In this document: piece after piece, positions 1-13,180 of the stretch
How the letters are laid out: each line of letters starts with the position of its first letter
Numbering within the stretch: position 1 is the first letter of the stretch
Origin: Microbacterium salitolerans
GTDB lineage: Bacteria; Actinomycetota; Actinomycetes; Actinomycetales; Microbacteriaceae
Direction of reading: 5' to 3'
DNA: 64,000 bases
Assembly: GCF_019720895.1 (NCBI RefSeq)
Contig: NZ_JAHKSH010000002.1
Span: forward strand, 434,001-498,000
Position numbers and translations under genes: made by a program
The notes under the pieces: generated by a model
The model's database searches: none
What the model saw: the letters and a program-made list of their open reading frames with translations, nothing else
What the model was told of the DNA's origin: nothing

Positions 1-1456
<1,456 letters not shown>

Positions 1457-1535
1457 TCGCTCAGCTCGTCGCGCGTTGAGCACTCTGCGCAGGTTCATGC
1501 GGGGCCGTCCCATCGATCGTGTGCACGATGCGTGT

Positions 1536-1541
1536 TATCGT
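1536..1541 (+). promoter_or_regulatory. -10 element of the leu leader transcript
   Basis: TATCGT matches TAnnnT and ends six bases before the GTG at 1548. Transcription would then begin at or next to the leader-peptide start codon. No convincing -35 is visible. Confidence 0.5.
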
Positions 1542-1547
1542 GGTGCC

Positions 1548-1579
1548 GTGCACCAGAACCGGCTTCTTCTCCTTATCTG

Positions 1580-1598
<19 letters not shown>
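1548..1598 (+). CDS. leuL: Leucine-rich leader peptide upstream of leuA
   Basis: A 16-codon frame, GTG to TAG, reads MHQNRLLLLICRDETS. It holds four consecutive leucine codons (ctt ctt ctc ctt, 1563-1574) followed by isoleucine, and lies 63 bp before leuA. Leucine-codon runs ahead of leuA are the hallmark of transcription attenuation, where ribosomes stall when charged leucyl-tRNA is scarce. The peptide probably has no function of its own. It appears leaderless because a -10 hexamer lies six bases upstream. The frame, codon run and downstream hairpin are seen directly; the regulatory role is inferred from known leu attenuators. Confidence 0.8.
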
Positions 1599-3416
<1,818 letters not shown>

Positions 3417-3433
3417 TGCGGGGTGGGCATCCG

Positions 3434-3439
3434 TAGAAT
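3434..3439 (+). promoter_or_regulatory. -10 element of recO (leaderless)
   Basis: TAGAAT lies six bases before the recO GTG (3446), so a leaderless recO-uppS transcript is likely. Confidence 0.6.
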
Positions 3440-3445
3440 CGACGG

Positions 3446-4177
3446 GTGCCCACCTACCGTGACGATGCCGTCGTGCTGCGCACGCACAAGCTCGGCGAGG
3501 CCGACAGGATTCTCACCCTCCTGACCCGGCAGCACGGCAAGGTGCGGGCGGTCGCCAAGGGCGTTCGCCGCACGTCGAGCAAGTTCGGCGCCCGACTCGA
3601 ACCGTTCATGGTCGTCGACGCACAGCTGTACATCGGGCGCAGCCTCGACATCGTGCAGCAGGTCGATCAGCTCGGAGCCTACGGCGCGGCCATCGCGAGC
3701 GACTACGACCGCTACACCTCCGCGAGCGCGATGGCCGAGGCCGCCGACAGGCTCGTCGGAGAGGGCGACGCGCAGCCGCAGCAGTTCTTCCTCCTCGTGG
3801 GCGCTCTGCGTTCGCTCTCCCGTGGAGAGCACGGCCCGCAGCCGACGCGCGACTCCTACCTGCTGCGTGCGCTGGGGCTGGCGGGGTGGACGATCCAGCT
3901 CGAGGCCTGCGCACGCTGCGGCGAGGCCGGACCGCACGAGCGATTCTCCGCGCAGGCGAGCGGAGTGGTCTGCGCGAGCTGCGCCCCCGCGGGGACGCCC
4001 CGGGCGGATCCGCGCGTCCTCGAGGTCGTCGGCGCGCTTCTGGCGGGCGACTGGGACACGATCGATCGGGCATCGGCCGCCGACCTCGACCGCGCAGCGG
4101 GCGTCGTCGCGGCGTATGCGCAGCACCACCTCGAGCGGGCGATCCGCTCGCTCAGCTCCCGGGAGGGGCACCGATGA
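3446..4177 (+). CDS. recO: DNA repair protein RecO
   Basis: RecO acts in the RecFOR pathway, loading RecA on SSB-coated single-stranded DNA. The 243-residue protein starts with the N-terminal OB-fold segment '[19 protein letters not shown]' and carries a CxxC...CxxC zinc site (CARCGE and CASCAP) in the second half, as in actinobacterial and Deinococcus RecO. The GTG start is supported by the -10 hexamer six bases upstream. It overlaps uppS by 4 bp (ATGA), an order conserved in actinobacteria. Confidence 0.95.
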   Translation: MPTYRDDAVVLRTHKLGEADRILTLLTRQHGKVRAVAKGVRRTSSKFGARLEPFMVVDAQLYIGRSLDIVQQVDQLGAYGAAIASDYDRYTSASAMAEAADRLVGEGDAQPQQFFLLVGALRSLSRGEHGPQPTRDSYLLRALGLAGWTIQLEACARCGEAGPHERFSAQASGVVCASCAPAGTPRADPRVLEVVGALLAGDWDTIDRASAADLDRAAGVVAAYAQHHLERAIRSLSSREGHR

Positions 4178-4977
4178 CGCAGAAGCCGTACACGCATCCC
4201 GACGCCGAGCCGTTCCGGCCGCTGAACTGGACCGGTCTCGAGCCGCCCCGCTTCGCGGGGCCCGTGCCCGCGCACGTGGCGATCGTGATGGACGGCAACG
4301 GCCGGTGGGCGAATCAGCAGGGGCTCCCGCGCACCGAGGGCCACCGGGTCGGCGTCGACGCGATGATCGATGTCATCGCCGGCGCCGTGCAGGCGGGCGT
4401 CAAGCACCTGTCGGTCTACGCGTTCTCGACCGAGAACTGGAAGCGCTCGCCCGCCGAGGTGCGCTTCCTCATGGGGTTCAACCGGGAGGTTCTCCACCGG
4501 CATCGCGATCAGCTCAACGAGTGGGGCGTGCGCGTGAGGTGGGCGGGTCGCCGACCCAAGCTCTGGGGATCCGTCATCAAGGATCTCGAGGTCGCGGAGG
4601 AGCTCACGAAGAGCAACACGCGGATGACGCTGGCGATGTGCATCAACTACGGCGGACGCTGGGAGGTCGTCGACGCGATGCGTCGGATGGCGGAGGATGT
4701 GCAGGCCGGTCGTCTGAAGCCGTCGGCGATCAACGAGAAGGCGATCTCGCGCAACCTCTACCTGCCGGGCATGCCGGATGTCGACCTGTTCATCCGCTCG
4801 GGCGGCGAGCAGCGCACGAGCAACTTCATGCTGTGGGAGGCCGCCTACGCCGAGCTGGTGTTCGACGACGCGCTGTGGCCCGAGTTCACGCGTCGGAACC
4901 TGTGGAGCGCGATCCAGTCGTTCCACAGTCGCGACCGCCGATACGGCGGGGCAGTCGACAAGCCCGTGGAGGAGTGA
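4174..4977 (+). CDS. uppS: Isoprenyl (undecaprenyl) diphosphate synthase
   Basis: This cis-prenyltransferase adds isopentenyl units to make the polyprenyl carrier lipid for peptidoglycan and other wall polymers. The 267-residue protein has the catalytic MDGNGRWA motif (P-loop Asp), '[12 protein letters not shown]' and the C-terminal [11 protein letters not shown] segment. Whether it makes the full C50/C55 chain or a shorter one cannot be told from sequence. Translation is probably coupled to recO through the 4-bp overlap. The stop lies three bases from the stop of the convergent glutathione peroxidase gene. Confidence 0.95.
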   Translation: MTQKPYTHPDAEPFRPLNWTGLEPPRFAGPVPAHVAIVMDGNGRWANQQGLPRTEGHRVGVDAMIDVIAGAVQAGVKHLSVYAFSTENWKRSPAEVRFLMGFNREVLHRHRDQLNEWGVRVRWAGRRPKLWGSVIKDLEVAEELTKSNTRMTLAMCINYGGRWEVVDAMRRMAEDVQAGRLKPSAINEKAISRNLYLPGMPDVDLFIRSGGEQRTSNFMLWEAAYAELVFDDALWPEFTRRNLWSAIQSFHSRDRRYGGAVDKPVEE

Positions 4978-4980
4978 GGG

Positions 4981-5478
4981 TCAGCGCGGCAGGTGCTCCT
5001 CGATGACGCGGACGATCTTCTCGTCGTCGGGAGTGACCGTCGGACGGAATCGGCGCACCTCGCCGGTCGGAAGGACGACGAACTTCTCGAAGTTCCACGC
5101 GATGGGGCCTGCGAGCCCCGCGCCGTCCTTGGTCTTCTTGAGCGCCTTGTAGAGGGGGGCCGCGTGGGATCCGTTGACGCGGATCTTGTCCTGGATCGGG
5201 AAGCTCACGCCCCAGGTCGTGGCGCAGTAGTCGAGGATCTCCTCCATGGATCCGGGCTCCTGTCCCATGAACTGGTTGCAGGGGAACCCGACGATGGTGA
5301 GTCCGCGGTCGCCGTAGGTGCGCTGGAGCGCTTCGAGCTGCTCGTACTGTGGCGCGAGGCCGCACTTCGACGCGACGTTCACGACGAGGATCACCCCATC
5401 GCCGTAGTCGGCGAGGGTCTTCTCGTCGCCGGCGGCATCGGCGAACGGGACGGTGCGGGGATCGGTGACGGCGCTCAT
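4981..5478 (-). CDS. Glutathione peroxidase-family thiol peroxidase
   Basis: The 165-residue protein has the three family signatures: NVASKCGL with the peroxidatic cysteine (Cys replacing selenocysteine), GFPCNQF with a candidate resolving region, and WNFEKF. Actinobacteria of this group generally use mycothiol and thioredoxin, so the reductant is more likely thioredoxin than glutathione (inference). The ATG at 5478 gives an N-terminus of family length; the frame continues upstream but reads across the neighbouring promoter region. The gene is convergent with uppS and divergent from the dus gene, whose start is 70 bp away. Confidence 0.92.
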   Translation of the reverse strand: MSAVTDPRTVPFADAAGDEKTLADYGDGVILVVNVASKCGLAPQYEQLEALQRTYGDRGLTIVGFPCNQFMGQEPGSMEEILDYCATTWGVSFPIQDKIRVNGSHAAPLYKALKKTKDGAGLAGPIAWNFEKFVVLPTGEVRRFRPTVTPDDEKIVRVIEEHLPR

Positions 5479-5548
5479 GCGTCCAGGGTAGGCCGATCCC
5501 TGGGCGCGCGGGCGGCTTGCGTTCGGATAAGGGTGAAAGAATGGGGGC

Positions 5549-6730
5549 GTGACGACCGCACCTGAGATGACGACGAGCGCGCCCGGCGTGCGACGCATGC
5601 CGCCTCTGCGCATCGGTCCGATCGATGTCGACGTCCCCGTCGTCCTCGCTCCGATGGCCGGTGTCACGAACATGGCCTTCCGTCGCCTCTGTCGCGAGTA
5701 CGGGGCGGGGCTGTATGTGACCGAGATGATCACGACGCGTGCGCTCGTCGAGCGCAACGAGGTCACGATGCGCCTCATCCAGCATCACGAATCCGAGACG
5801 CCGCGCTCGATCCAGCTCTACGGAGTCGACCCGCACTACACGGCAGAGGCTGCGCGCGTCATCGCGGGGGAGGGCCTCGCCGATCACATCGATCTGAACT
5901 TCGGATGCCCGGTGCCGAAGGTGACCCGCAAGGGCGGCGGCTCGGCCCTTCCGTGGAAGCGCGATCTCTTCCACGACATCGTGAAGGGCGCCGTCGACGC
6001 GGCGGATGACGTTCCCGTGACCGTGAAGATGCGCAAGGGCATCGACGACGCGCACCTGACCTATCTCGAGTCCGGCCGCATCGCGGAGGACGTCGGGGCT
6101 GCGGCCGTCTCCCTGCATGCGCGCACGCTCGAGCAGTCGTACGCGGGCACGGCCGACTGGTCGGCCATCGCGGCGCTGAAGGAGAGCGTCACGAGCATCC
6201 CCGTGCTCGGAAACGGCGACATCTGGGGCGCCGACGACGCGATCCGCATGGTCGACGAGACGGGCTGCGATGGCATCGTCGTGGGGCGCGGCTGCCTCGG
6301 GCGCCCGTGGCTGTTCGGCGAGCTCGCGAACGCCTTCGGCGGCGATGCACCCACGGTCGACGCGACCCTCGCGTTCGTCGCGCGCGCCTTCCAGCGCCAC
6401 GCAGAGCTCCTCGTCGAGTTCTACGAAGACGAGACGCGCGGATGCCGTGACATCCGCAAGCATGCGGCGTGGTACTTCAAGGGCTACCCGGTGGGCGGCG
6501 ATCTGCGCGGGCAGTTCTCGAAGATCGAGTCGCTGCAGCATCTCTCCGACCTCATCGGTCAGCTCGACCTCGACGCGCCGTACCCCGGCGCCGACGTCGA
6601 GGGACCGCGTGGCCGGTCGGGCCGCGCACGTCGCGCGGTGCTCCCCGAGGGGTGGCTCGCCTCGCGCACGATCGACAGCGCCGACGAGGCCTCGCTGCAG
6701 GACGCGGAGCTGGACACCAGTGGCGGCTGA
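5549..6730 (+). CDS. dusB: tRNA-dihydrouridine synthase (DusB-type)
   Basis: This flavoenzyme reduces uridines in the tRNA D-loop. The 393-residue protein has the TIM-barrel start 'VVLAPMAGVTNMAFR', the catalytic cysteine in LNFGCPVPKVTRKGGGS, and VKMRKG plus GNGDIW nucleotide/FMN motifs. The GTG start lies six bases after AAGAAT, a -10-like hexamer. The C-terminus overlaps the downstream dgt start by 11 bp, so it leads a dus-dgt-dnaG operon. The N-terminal 20 residues are longer than in many homologues, and a later start is possible. Confidence 0.93.
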   Translation: MTTAPEMTTSAPGVRRMPPLRIGPIDVDVPVVLAPMAGVTNMAFRRLCREYGAGLYVTEMITTRALVERNEVTMRLIQHHESETPRSIQLYGVDPHYTAEAARVIAGEGLADHIDLNFGCPVPKVTRKGGGSALPWKRDLFHDIVKGAVDAADDVPVTVKMRKGIDDAHLTYLESGRIAEDVGAAAVSLHARTLEQSYAGTADWSAIAALKESVTSIPVLGNGDIWGADDAIRMVDETGCDGIVVGRGCLGRPWLFGELANAFGGDAPTVDATLAFVARAFQRHAELLVEFYEDETRGCRDIRKHAAWYFKGYPVGGDLRGQFSKIESLQHLSDLIGQLDLDAPYPGADVEGPRGRSGRARRAVLPEGWLASRTIDSADEASLQDAELDTSGG

Positions 6731-8069
6731 GCGCGGAGCCGGCCACTCGCAGGTCGGATACTCGGATCACGACACGGCACGATTCGCCACCGAGCGCCAT
6801 GCCTCGGAACGCGGGCACTTCGCGCGCGATCGCGCGCGCGTGCTGCACACAGCGGCCCTCCGGCGACTCGCCGCGAAGACGCAGGTGCTGAGTCCCGCCA
6901 GTGATGCGGATTTCGCTCGGAACAGGCTCACGCATTCGCTCGAAGTCGCACAGGTCGGGCGTGAGCTCGCGACGGCGCTCGGGCTCAATGAGGATGTCGT
7001 CGACACGGCGTGCCTCAGCCACGATCTGGGTCATCCGCCGTTCGGGCACAACGGCGAACGCGCGCTCAACGAGTGGGCACGTGACATCGGCGGGTTCGAG
7101 GGCAACGCGCAGTCGCTGCGCATCCTCACGCGTCTCGAGGCGAAGGTCCTCGACGGCGAGCGGTCGGTGGGACTCAATCTCACGCGCGCGACCTTGGACG
7201 CCACCTGCAAGTACCCGTGGACGGTCGACGAGCCGGTCCCGGATCCAGGCGGGCGCCTGAAGTTCGGCGTCTACCCCGAGGACGAGGAGATCTACCGCTG
7301 GATGCGCGAGGGTGCGCCGTCCCGCGTCCGCAGCATCGAAGCCGAGGTCATGGACCTCTCCGACGACATCGCGTACTCCGTGCATGATTTCGAGGACGCG
7401 GTCGTCAACGGATACGTCGACGTGGCGCAGCTGGCAGACCCCGTCCAGCATCACCCGCTGGTCGGCAAGATCCAGGCGTGGGTGGGCTATGACTATGCGC
7501 GCGATGAACTCGCCGACGCGCTCTATCGCCTCACGCGCCAGCCGATGTGGCTGACGAGCTTCGATCGGTCGCGCCGCGATCTCGCGCGGCTCAAGAACCT
7601 CACGAGCGATCTCATCGGACGCTTCGCCTCGAGTGCGGTGCGCGCGACCCGCGCGGCGCATCCCGGAGAGACGCTGACGCGCTACGGCGCGCACGTCGTG
7701 GTTCCGCGCGACATCGAGGTCGAGATCGCGGTGCTGAAGGGCATCATGGGGGCGTCGATCGTGACGATCGACGCGCGGCGCACCGTCTATGCGGAGCAGC
7801 GCCGCACGCTCACGCGCATCGCCGACGCGCTGTGGGCCGCCGACACGCTGTGGTCGTCGGGCGCCGATCAGCTGGATCCCGCATTCACCGCCGACTTCGT
7901 GGCTGCCAGCTCCGACGCGGAGCGCAAGCGCGTGATCGTCGACCAGGTGGCGAGCCTCACCGACCAGACGGCGGTCGCGTGGCATGCGCGCCTCGTGGGA
8001 TGGATCGATCCGGCCGAGGTCGGCATCTGGTCGCGTGCCGGGCAGTCGGCGCCCGCCGAGGTGTTCTGA
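6720..8069 (+). CDS. dgt: dGTP triphosphohydrolase-like HD-domain protein
   Basis: Dgt-type enzymes cleave dNTPs to nucleoside and tripolyphosphate. The 449-residue protein has the HD-domain residues in [15 protein letters not shown], the [13 protein letters not shown] motif, and a second-half Asp region ([13 protein letters not shown]). The GTG at 6720 overlaps the end of dus; AGGACGCGGAG upstream is a reasonable ribosome site. It overlaps dnaG by one base (TGATG). The same dus-dgt-dnaG order is widespread in actinobacteria, suggesting linked nucleotide-pool and replication functions. Confidence 0.94.
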   Translation: MAAERGAGHSQVGYSDHDTARFATERHASERGHFARDRARVLHTAALRRLAAKTQVLSPASDADFARNRLTHSLEVAQVGRELATALGLNEDVVDTACLSHDLGHPPFGHNGERALNEWARDIGGFEGNAQSLRILTRLEAKVLDGERSVGLNLTRATLDATCKYPWTVDEPVPDPGGRLKFGVYPEDEEIYRWMREGAPSRVRSIEAEVMDLSDDIAYSVHDFEDAVVNGYVDVAQLADPVQHHPLVGKIQAWVGYDYARDELADALYRLTRQPMWLTSFDRSRRDLARLKNLTSDLIGRFASSAVRATRAAHPGETLTRYGAHVVVPRDIEVEIAVLKGIMGASIVTIDARRTVYAEQRRTLTRIADALWAADTLWSSGADQLDPAFTADFVAASSDAERKRVIVDQVASLTDQTAVAWHARLVGWIDPAEVGIWSRAGQSAPAEVF

Positions 8070-9916
8070 TGCCGCGGATCCGGCAGGCCGACATCGAGGA
8101 GGTCAAGGCGCGGACGAACATCGCCGACATCATCGGCGAACGCGTCGCCCTCAAGTCGGCGGGCGTGGGGTCCCTCAAGGGTCTGTGCCCCTTCCACGAC
8201 GAGCGCAGCCCGAGCTTCAATGTGCGTCCGAGCCAGGGCTTCTACCACTGCTTCGGCTGCGGCGAGTCGGGCGACGTGTACACGTTCCTGCGGGAGATGG
8301 ATCACCTCACGTTCAGTGAGGCCGTCGAGAAGGTCGCGCAGCGCGTCGGGTTCCAGCTCACGTACGAAGAGGGCGGTCCCGCGCCGGAGACGAGCGGCCG
8401 CGCGCGCCTCTATGCGGCGCACACACAGGCGGTGGAGTACTTCCGCAAGAACCTCCTCTCGCCGGAGGCCGAGACGGCGCGCGCATTCCTCGGGGAGCGC
8501 GGGTTCGATCCCGGGGCCGCCTCGCACTTCGGCGTCGGGTACGCCCCGAAGGGCTGGGACGGACTCCTCACGGAGCTCACCTCGCAGGGCTTCTCGCGCG
8601 AAGAGCTCACGACGGCCGGCCTCGTGTCGACGAATCAGCGTGGCGGCGTCTACGACCGTTTCCGGGGGCGGCTCGTGTGGCCGATCCGCGACGTCACGGG
8701 CCAGACGATCGGGTTCGGCGCCCGGCGGCTGTACGAGGATGACAAGGGGCCGAAGTACCTCAACACCCCCGAGACGCCGATCTACAAGAAGAACCAGGTC
8801 CTCTATGGACTCGACCTCGCCAAACGCGACATCTCGCGCGGTGATCCGAAGCGCGTCGTGGTGGTCGAGGGATACACCGACGTCATGGCGTGCCATCTCG
8901 CCGGCGTGACGACCGCGATCGCGACGTGCGGCACGGCGTTCGGCAGCGAGCACATCCGCACGCTCCGTCGCATCATGGGCGACGATTCCGGCGCGGGTGA
9001 GGTCATCTTCACGTTCGATGGCGACGAGGCGGGCCAGAAGGCGGCACTGCGGGCGTTCGCCGAGGCCGATCGCTTCTCGGCGCAGACCTTCGTGGCGGTC
9101 GCTCCCGACGGGCTCGACCCCTGCGACCTGCGCCTGCAGCGCGGCGACGCCGCGGTGACCGGGCTCCTCGACCACCGGACGCCGATGTTCGAGTTCGTCA
9201 TCGACCGCAAGATCTCGGGCTTTCCGCTGTCGAGCGTCGAGGGGCGCGTCGGCGCACTGCGCGCAGCGGCGCCGATCGTCGCCGAAATCAAGGACCGGCT
9301 GCTGCGTCCCGGATACGAGCGCGTGCTCGCACAGCGCCTCGGGATGGATCCGCTCGACGTGCGACGCGAGGTCGAGCAGGCGGCGCGCGGCGGTTCGTCG
9401 CGCGACGAGCGGCGCCACACCCCCCGGGGCGAGGAGACCGCCCCGCCCGCGACGTCCCTCGCGACGCTTCCGCGCACGACCGATGTCGCCGTCGAGCGCG
9501 ATGCGCTCACGGGCATCCTGCAGTACGGACACCGCATCGACCCCGCGTTGCTGCAGCGGGCGCTGCAGGTGCCGTTCCGCATCCCGGCGCTCGACGCCGT
9601 CCGCGTGGCGATCGCATCCGTCGATCGGTCGAGGCCCGGGTGGGGGCAGGCGGCGATCGACGCTCTGCCGCAGACGCTCCGGCAGCTGGGCGGGGAGGTG
9701 CTCATGCGCGACTTCCCGGCACGGGACGAGGAGCACGCGGCGATCTCCGCGAACTCGCTGTGCCGCCGGCTCATCGTGCGCGCGCTCGATGCGGAGAAGC
9801 ACGAGCTCCTCGGAGCCGTGCAGCGTGTAGCCCCCGACTCGGAGGAGGGTCGCGCCGTCCGTGTGAGGCTGCGCGACCTCGACGCCGACAGGCGGCGCCT
9901 CGTCGACGAGCAGTGA
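8069..9916 (+). CDS. dnaG: DNA primase
   Basis: DnaG makes RNA primers for replication. The 615-residue protein has the CHC2 zinc finger (CPFH around residue 40 and CFGCG around 65), the RNA polymerase core, and the TOPRIM metal site VVEGYTDVM (around 270) with FDGDEAG. The C-terminal helicase-binding region after about 430 is less conserved and Arg-rich, as usual. Coupled to dgt by a one-base overlap. Confidence 0.97.
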   Translation: MPRIRQADIEEVKARTNIADIIGERVALKSAGVGSLKGLCPFHDERSPSFNVRPSQGFYHCFGCGESGDVYTFLREMDHLTFSEAVEKVAQRVGFQLTYEEGGPAPETSGRARLYAAHTQAVEYFRKNLLSPEAETARAFLGERGFDPGAASHFGVGYAPKGWDGLLTELTSQGFSREELTTAGLVSTNQRGGVYDRFRGRLVWPIRDVTGQTIGFGARRLYEDDKGPKYLNTPETPIYKKNQVLYGLDLAKRDISRGDPKRVVVVEGYTDVMACHLAGVTTAIATCGTAFGSEHIRTLRRIMGDDSGAGEVIFTFDGDEAGQKAALRAFAEADRFSAQTFVAVAPDGLDPCDLRLQRGDAAVTGLLDHRTPMFEFVIDRKISGFPLSSVEGRVGALRAAAPIVAEIKDRLLRPGYERVLAQRLGMDPLDVRREVEQAARGGSSRDERRHTPRGEETAPPATSLATLPRTTDVAVERDALTGILQYGHRIDPALLQRALQVPFRIPALDAVRVAIASVDRSRPGWGQAAIDALPQTLRQLGGEVLMRDFPARDEEHAAISANSLCRRLIVRALDAEKHELLGAVQRVAPDSEEGRAVRVRLRDLDADRRRLVDEQ

Positions 9917-9941
9917 GCCGACTTCAGGGCAGGATGGACGC

Positions 9942-10727
9942 ATGCGCATTCCCGAGATGACCGACCGGGCCCTGCGGCTCGACGACGTCAGTGTCGCCCG
10001 CGGCCGAGGATCCGTCGCCGTGCGCGCGGTCGACGGCGTCACGGCGGCGCTTCCGTTCGGACGCGCCCTCTGCGTGTCCGGATCGACCGGGTCCGGCAAA
10101 TCATCGCTGGCGGCGGCGCTCAGCGGCAGACGGGGGAGCGGATCCCGCATCGTCGGCGGCTCGGCCATCGTGTGTGGGATCGCGGCCCGACGCCCGCGCC
10201 GCGCCCGCAGCATCCTCACGTACCGCGTCGGCTATCTCGCCCAGGACGCCGGGCCGTCGCTCGATCCCGACCTGACCATCGGCGAGATCATCTCGCAGCC
10301 GATCGTCTCGCGCGACGCGCGCATCGACGGCCGGCGTCTCGAGGTGCGCGTCTCGAACCTCCTCGACGAGGTTCGCCTTCCGCTCGGCGCCGCAGGCAAG
10401 TTCCCGCACGAGCTCAGCGCGGGCATGCGTCAGCGCGTCGCGCTCGCCCGGGCGCTCATGACGGATCCGCGGCTCCTCATCGCCGATGAACCTCTGATGG
10501 GAATCGACGTCGAGGTGCGCCACGTCGTGCGCGACGCCATCCTGCGCCGGCGTCGGGAGTGGAACATGGCCGCTCTCATCGTGACGAACGACTCGGGTTT
10601 CGCGAGTGAGCTCGGTGCTGATCGTCTGGTGCTGCGCGAGGGAGCGGTGACGGCCTGGGCGCCGGCAGGAGAGGCCCCGGTCGTGACTCCCGGTGCGGAG
10701 GATTCGCTCGCGTTCCTCGACGCGTGA
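9942..10727 (+). CDS. ABC transporter ATPase subunit, solitary
   Basis: The 261-residue ATPase has Walker A GSTGSGKS, signature LSAGMRQRVALARAL, Walker B LLIADEP, and a switch-region 'VTNDSG' where a His is expected. It resembles the OppD/DppD (peptide/nickel) class but is shorter. No permease or binding protein is nearby, so it must pair with proteins encoded elsewhere or serve another role. AGGGCAGGA upstream of ATG 9942 is a good ribosome site. The usual switch histidine is replaced by Asn (TNDSG), so activity is uncertain. Confidence 0.85.
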   Translation: MRIPEMTDRALRLDDVSVARGRGSVAVRAVDGVTAALPFGRALCVSGSTGSGKSSLAAALSGRRGSGSRIVGGSAIVCGIAARRPRRARSILTYRVGYLAQDAGPSLDPDLTIGEIISQPIVSRDARIDGRRLEVRVSNLLDEVRLPLGAAGKFPHELSAGMRQRVALARALMTDPRLLIADEPLMGIDVEVRHVVRDAILRRRREWNMAALIVTNDSGFASELGADRLVLREGAVTAWAPAGEAPVVTPGAEDSLAFLDA

Positions 10728-10755
10728 GCGCGACGCGCCCGGACGATCTCGTCGG

Positions 10756-10785
10756 TTCGATGGCCGCCCGATCCTTTGATAAGCT
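10756..10785 (+). promoter_or_regulatory. Promoter of tRNA-Asn
   Basis: TTCGAT (10756-10761) and TAAGCT (10780-10785), separated by 18 bp, give a predicted start about 27 bp before the tRNA. Confidence 0.5.
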
Positions 10786-10818
10786 ATTCGAGTTGCGCGG
10801 GAAGCGCAGCGAGGATGA

Positions 10819-10893
10819 TCCTCGGTAGCTCAACGGCAGAGCAGCCGGCTGTTAACCGGCAGGTTATTGGTTCGAATCCAATCCGGGGAGCCA
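10819..10893 (+). tRNA. tRNA-Asn (GTT)
   Basis: A full cloverleaf can be drawn: acceptor TCCTCGG pairs with CCGGGGA with one G-U pair; the anticodon loop CTGTTAA carries GTT at 10851-10853; the T-arm includes GGTTCGAATCC. The discriminator is G and CCA is encoded at 10891-10893. Confidence 0.97.
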
Positions 10894-10897
10894 GTCA

Positions 10898-10937
10898 AAA
10901 CCCCCGGATTCCATGGAGACATGGGATCCGGGGGTTT
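10898..10937 (+). terminator. tRNA-Asn terminator
   Basis: An 18-bp stem (10898-10915 with 10920-10937, one G-U pair) closes a GAGA loop and ends in TTT. It starts five bases after the tRNA CCA. Confidence 0.85.
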
Positions 10938-11014
10938 CGTCGTCTCACGTCGGAGGCCGGTATCCTGCCTCTGTCGACAGAATGTTGACACGCGGCCTGA
11001 CCGACGACGATCAC

Positions 11015-11785
11015 CTATCCGTTCCGCAGGCCCGGATCCGCAAGGCCGGCGCGGACTCTCACGAGGACCGCGTGCTGGGCGGGCGTGAGGTAGTTCGAGG
11101 TGTGCTGTTGGAAGGTGCGCTCGGGAGGCTCCGGAAGATCCGCGAGGTCTGTGGTCAGTGAAGCGAGTTCAGCCATGACAGGCAAGAACAGGTCGATGAG
11201 CTGGTCGGCGAGCTGCATGATCTCGTCCGATGTGCCCTCTCCATCGAGGCTTGCCCAGACCGTCAGGGCCGCCGCCACGGAGGAGGCCCGGTCTGGGCGG
11301 CTGAGCATCTCATAGATCGTTGTCAGGTAGTCCTTCCCCTCCGGTCCGATGAGATGCATCAGCAGAAGGGTGTGATCCCGGTCAGTCGCTGCCGCCCCGT
11401 CGGGCAGGCCAGAGTCTCGCAGGACGCTGTGAAATCCGGCGATCTCCGGGGGAAGGTCTGGGAATGCTCCGTAGCGTCGGAGATGGGCGAGCAGTTCGCG
11501 TTGGCGAGTCAGGTTTTCGATCTGCGCCGCGAATTCCGTGTCCAAGGCGTCGAACACGGTATCTGACGGTGGGTCGTCGCCATCGAGCATGGTTGCGATC
11601 TGCGGGAGGGAGAAGCCGAGTCCGGCCAGGCGTCGGATCCGCAGCACTCGAACCAGCGCATGGGTGCTGTAGTCGCGGTAGCCGTTGCTGGAGCGCGCTG
11701 GTTCGTTGAGGAGCCCGATCTGGTGGTAATGCCGCAGTGTGCGCACGGTGATGTCGGCACGGTTCGCGAGATCGCTGCTACGCAT
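11015..11785 (-). CDS. MerR-family transcriptional regulator
   Basis: The 256-residue protein starts with a MerR winged helix-turn-helix (SSDLANRADITVRTLRHYHQ, then YRDYS...RVLRIRRLAGLGFSL) followed by a coiled dimerisation helix and a 150-residue C-terminal domain I do not recognise, probably ligand binding as in TipAL-like regulators. No metal-binding cysteines are seen. ATG 11785 is chosen because AAGGGGA lies six bases before it; a GTG one codon earlier is too close. It overlaps the 3' end of the MFS gene by 8 bp, so the two form an operon in which the regulator likely controls the transporter. Confidence 0.85.
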   Translation of the reverse strand: MRSSDLANRADITVRTLRHYHQIGLLNEPARSSNGYRDYSTHALVRVLRIRRLAGLGFSLPQIATMLDGDDPPSDTVFDALDTEFAAQIENLTRQRELLAHLRRYGAFPDLPPEIAGFHSVLRDSGLPDGAAATDRDHTLLLMHLIGPEGKDYLTTIYEMLSRPDRASSVAAALTVWASLDGEGTSDEIMQLADQLIDLFLPVMAELASLTTDLADLPEPPERTFQQHTSNYLTPAQHAVLVRVRAGLADPGLRNG

Positions 11786-13049
11786 CACGCGTCCCCTTCA
11801 GCTCGTGGTCCATCTCTTGACTGAGTCCGGGTCTCTCCAGGTTACGCATGGATCGGGCGCTCAACGCCACGAGGAGTCCCAGAGACCACAGCGTGGCGAG
11901 TATCACCAGTGCGGCATGGAGACCCCAGAGCTCTGTCATGGCTCCGGCCAGGAAGATCCCCAGGGGCGAGGCGGCGGTGACCAACGTATTCTGCGTGCCC
12001 AGCACGCGCCCGCGCTTGTCCTCGGGGATGCGCTCGATGGAGAGCACACCGACCAGAGCTCCGAAGAGCCCAACCGAGAAGCCCAGGACGAACGCGCCGA
12101 GGAAGAGCACCCACACCGACAACAGCGAGGCCACGATCGCGAGGCCGAGCACGCTGCCCAGGGATCCTGTGACGAACCATCCGCGACGAGACCCGCGCGT
12201 GCCGAGACCGGCGTAGATCCCACCGCCGACCAGTGAGCCGGCCGCGATGGCGCTCATGACCAGGCCCAGCAGACCTGAGCGATCGATCTCGGTGAAGTAC
12301 AGCGGCAGGATGATTCCCTGGAGCCCGCCGATGGCGATGACGGCTGAGGTGGTCAGGATCGTGGTGACCAGGACGAACCTATTGTGGATCATCTCCGTCC
12401 ACCCCTCGCGCAGGTGCCCCCAGACCCGACGCGCCGGAGAGCCGTCGACCGCGGCCGTCTCGTCGAGAGCTCCGACACAGTGGGGGATCAGCATCGTCAG
12501 CAGTGCAGCGGCAAGCGAGGTGCCGGCAGTGACCCACAGGGCAGTGGTGCCGTCCCACGCCGTGAGCATGAACCCTGCGGCTGCCGGGCCGACGAGGACA
12601 GCGACCGCACCGAGCGCCTCGCGTGTGCCGGTGATGCGTTCAGCCGAGACCCCGCCGTTGCGGATGACGGCAGGGAGCAATGCCTCTCGCGCGGTGATCC
12701 CGGGGACATCTCCGATGGCGCCGATGATCCCGAACAGGATGAACCAGCCCACAGAGAGACCGGTGATCATATCGATGAGGGGAAGGGCGCCCATAGCGAG
12801 GGCGGAGATGAGGTCCGTGAGCACCGATGAGGTGCGTCGATTGATCCTGTCGATGACCACGCCCATGAGGATTCCGGCCAGGACGGCAGGCACGATCGTG
12901 GCGGCCGCCACGGTGCCTGCCGCCAGCGCGCTGCCTGTCGTCTGGAGCACCAGCAGGGGCAGCACGATGGCTGCGATGGAGTTGCCCAGCGCGGACAGCG
13001 TGTAGGACGACAGGTACGTCACGGGAAGAAGGCTCATGAGATGAGCCAA
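11778..13049 (-). CDS. MFS transporter, probable drug efflux
   Basis: The 423-residue protein has about twelve hydrophobic segments and the MFS loop 'GVVIDRINRRTSSVLTD' between TM2 and TM3. The overall pattern matches the MFS-1/DHA group of macrolide-type exporters (MefA-like). Being first in a transcript with a MerR regulator suggests induction by a toxic compound; the substrate is unknown. No att-like repeat of the neighbouring tRNA-Asn end is found, so transfer is not proven. Confidence 0.85.
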   Translation of the reverse strand: MAHLMSLLPVTYLSSYTLSALGNSIAAIVLPLLVLQTTGSALAAGTVAAATIVPAVLAGILMGVVIDRINRRTSSVLTDLISALAMGALPLIDMITGLSVGWFILFGIIGAIGDVPGITAREALLPAVIRNGGVSAERITGTREALGAVAVLVGPAAAGFMLTAWDGTTALWVTAGTSLAAALLTMLIPHCVGALDETAAVDGSPARRVWGHLREGWTEMIHNRFVLVTTILTTSAVIAIGGLQGIILPLYFTEIDRSGLLGLVMSAIAAGSLVGGGIYAGLGTRGSRRGWFVTGSLGSVLGLAIVASLLSVWVLFLGAFVLGFSVGLFGALVGVLSIERIPEDKRGRVLGTQNTLVTAASPLGIFLAGAMTELWGLHAALVILATLWSLGLLVALSARSMRNLERPGLSQEMDHELKGTRDA

Positions 13050-13098
13050 AACTACGACGTCGCGTCGGAGTCAAGCCGAACACCCCACACGGGACTGA

Positions 13099-13141
13099 CC
13101 CCCAGGAATCGGAACTGATCTGTCAGCCCGACTCCTGGGGG
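13099..13141 (-). terminator. Terminator-like hairpin after the lipoprotein gene
   Basis: CCCCCAGGAATCGG (13099-13112) pairs with CCGACTCCTGGGGG (13128-13141) with one mismatch. It lies between the lipoprotein stop and the MFS start on the same strand and probably insulates the MFS promoter. No T-tract follows. Confidence 0.6.
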
Positions 13142-13180
13142 CAGGACAGATGGCGGGGCTTCTTCGCATCTGAGCCCACG

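Noticed and set aside
10869-13141. Integrated element bounded by a tRNA-Asn 3'-end repeat
   Set aside because: No copy of the tRNA 3' sequence is found at the far end of the MerR-MFS pair, and no integrase is present.
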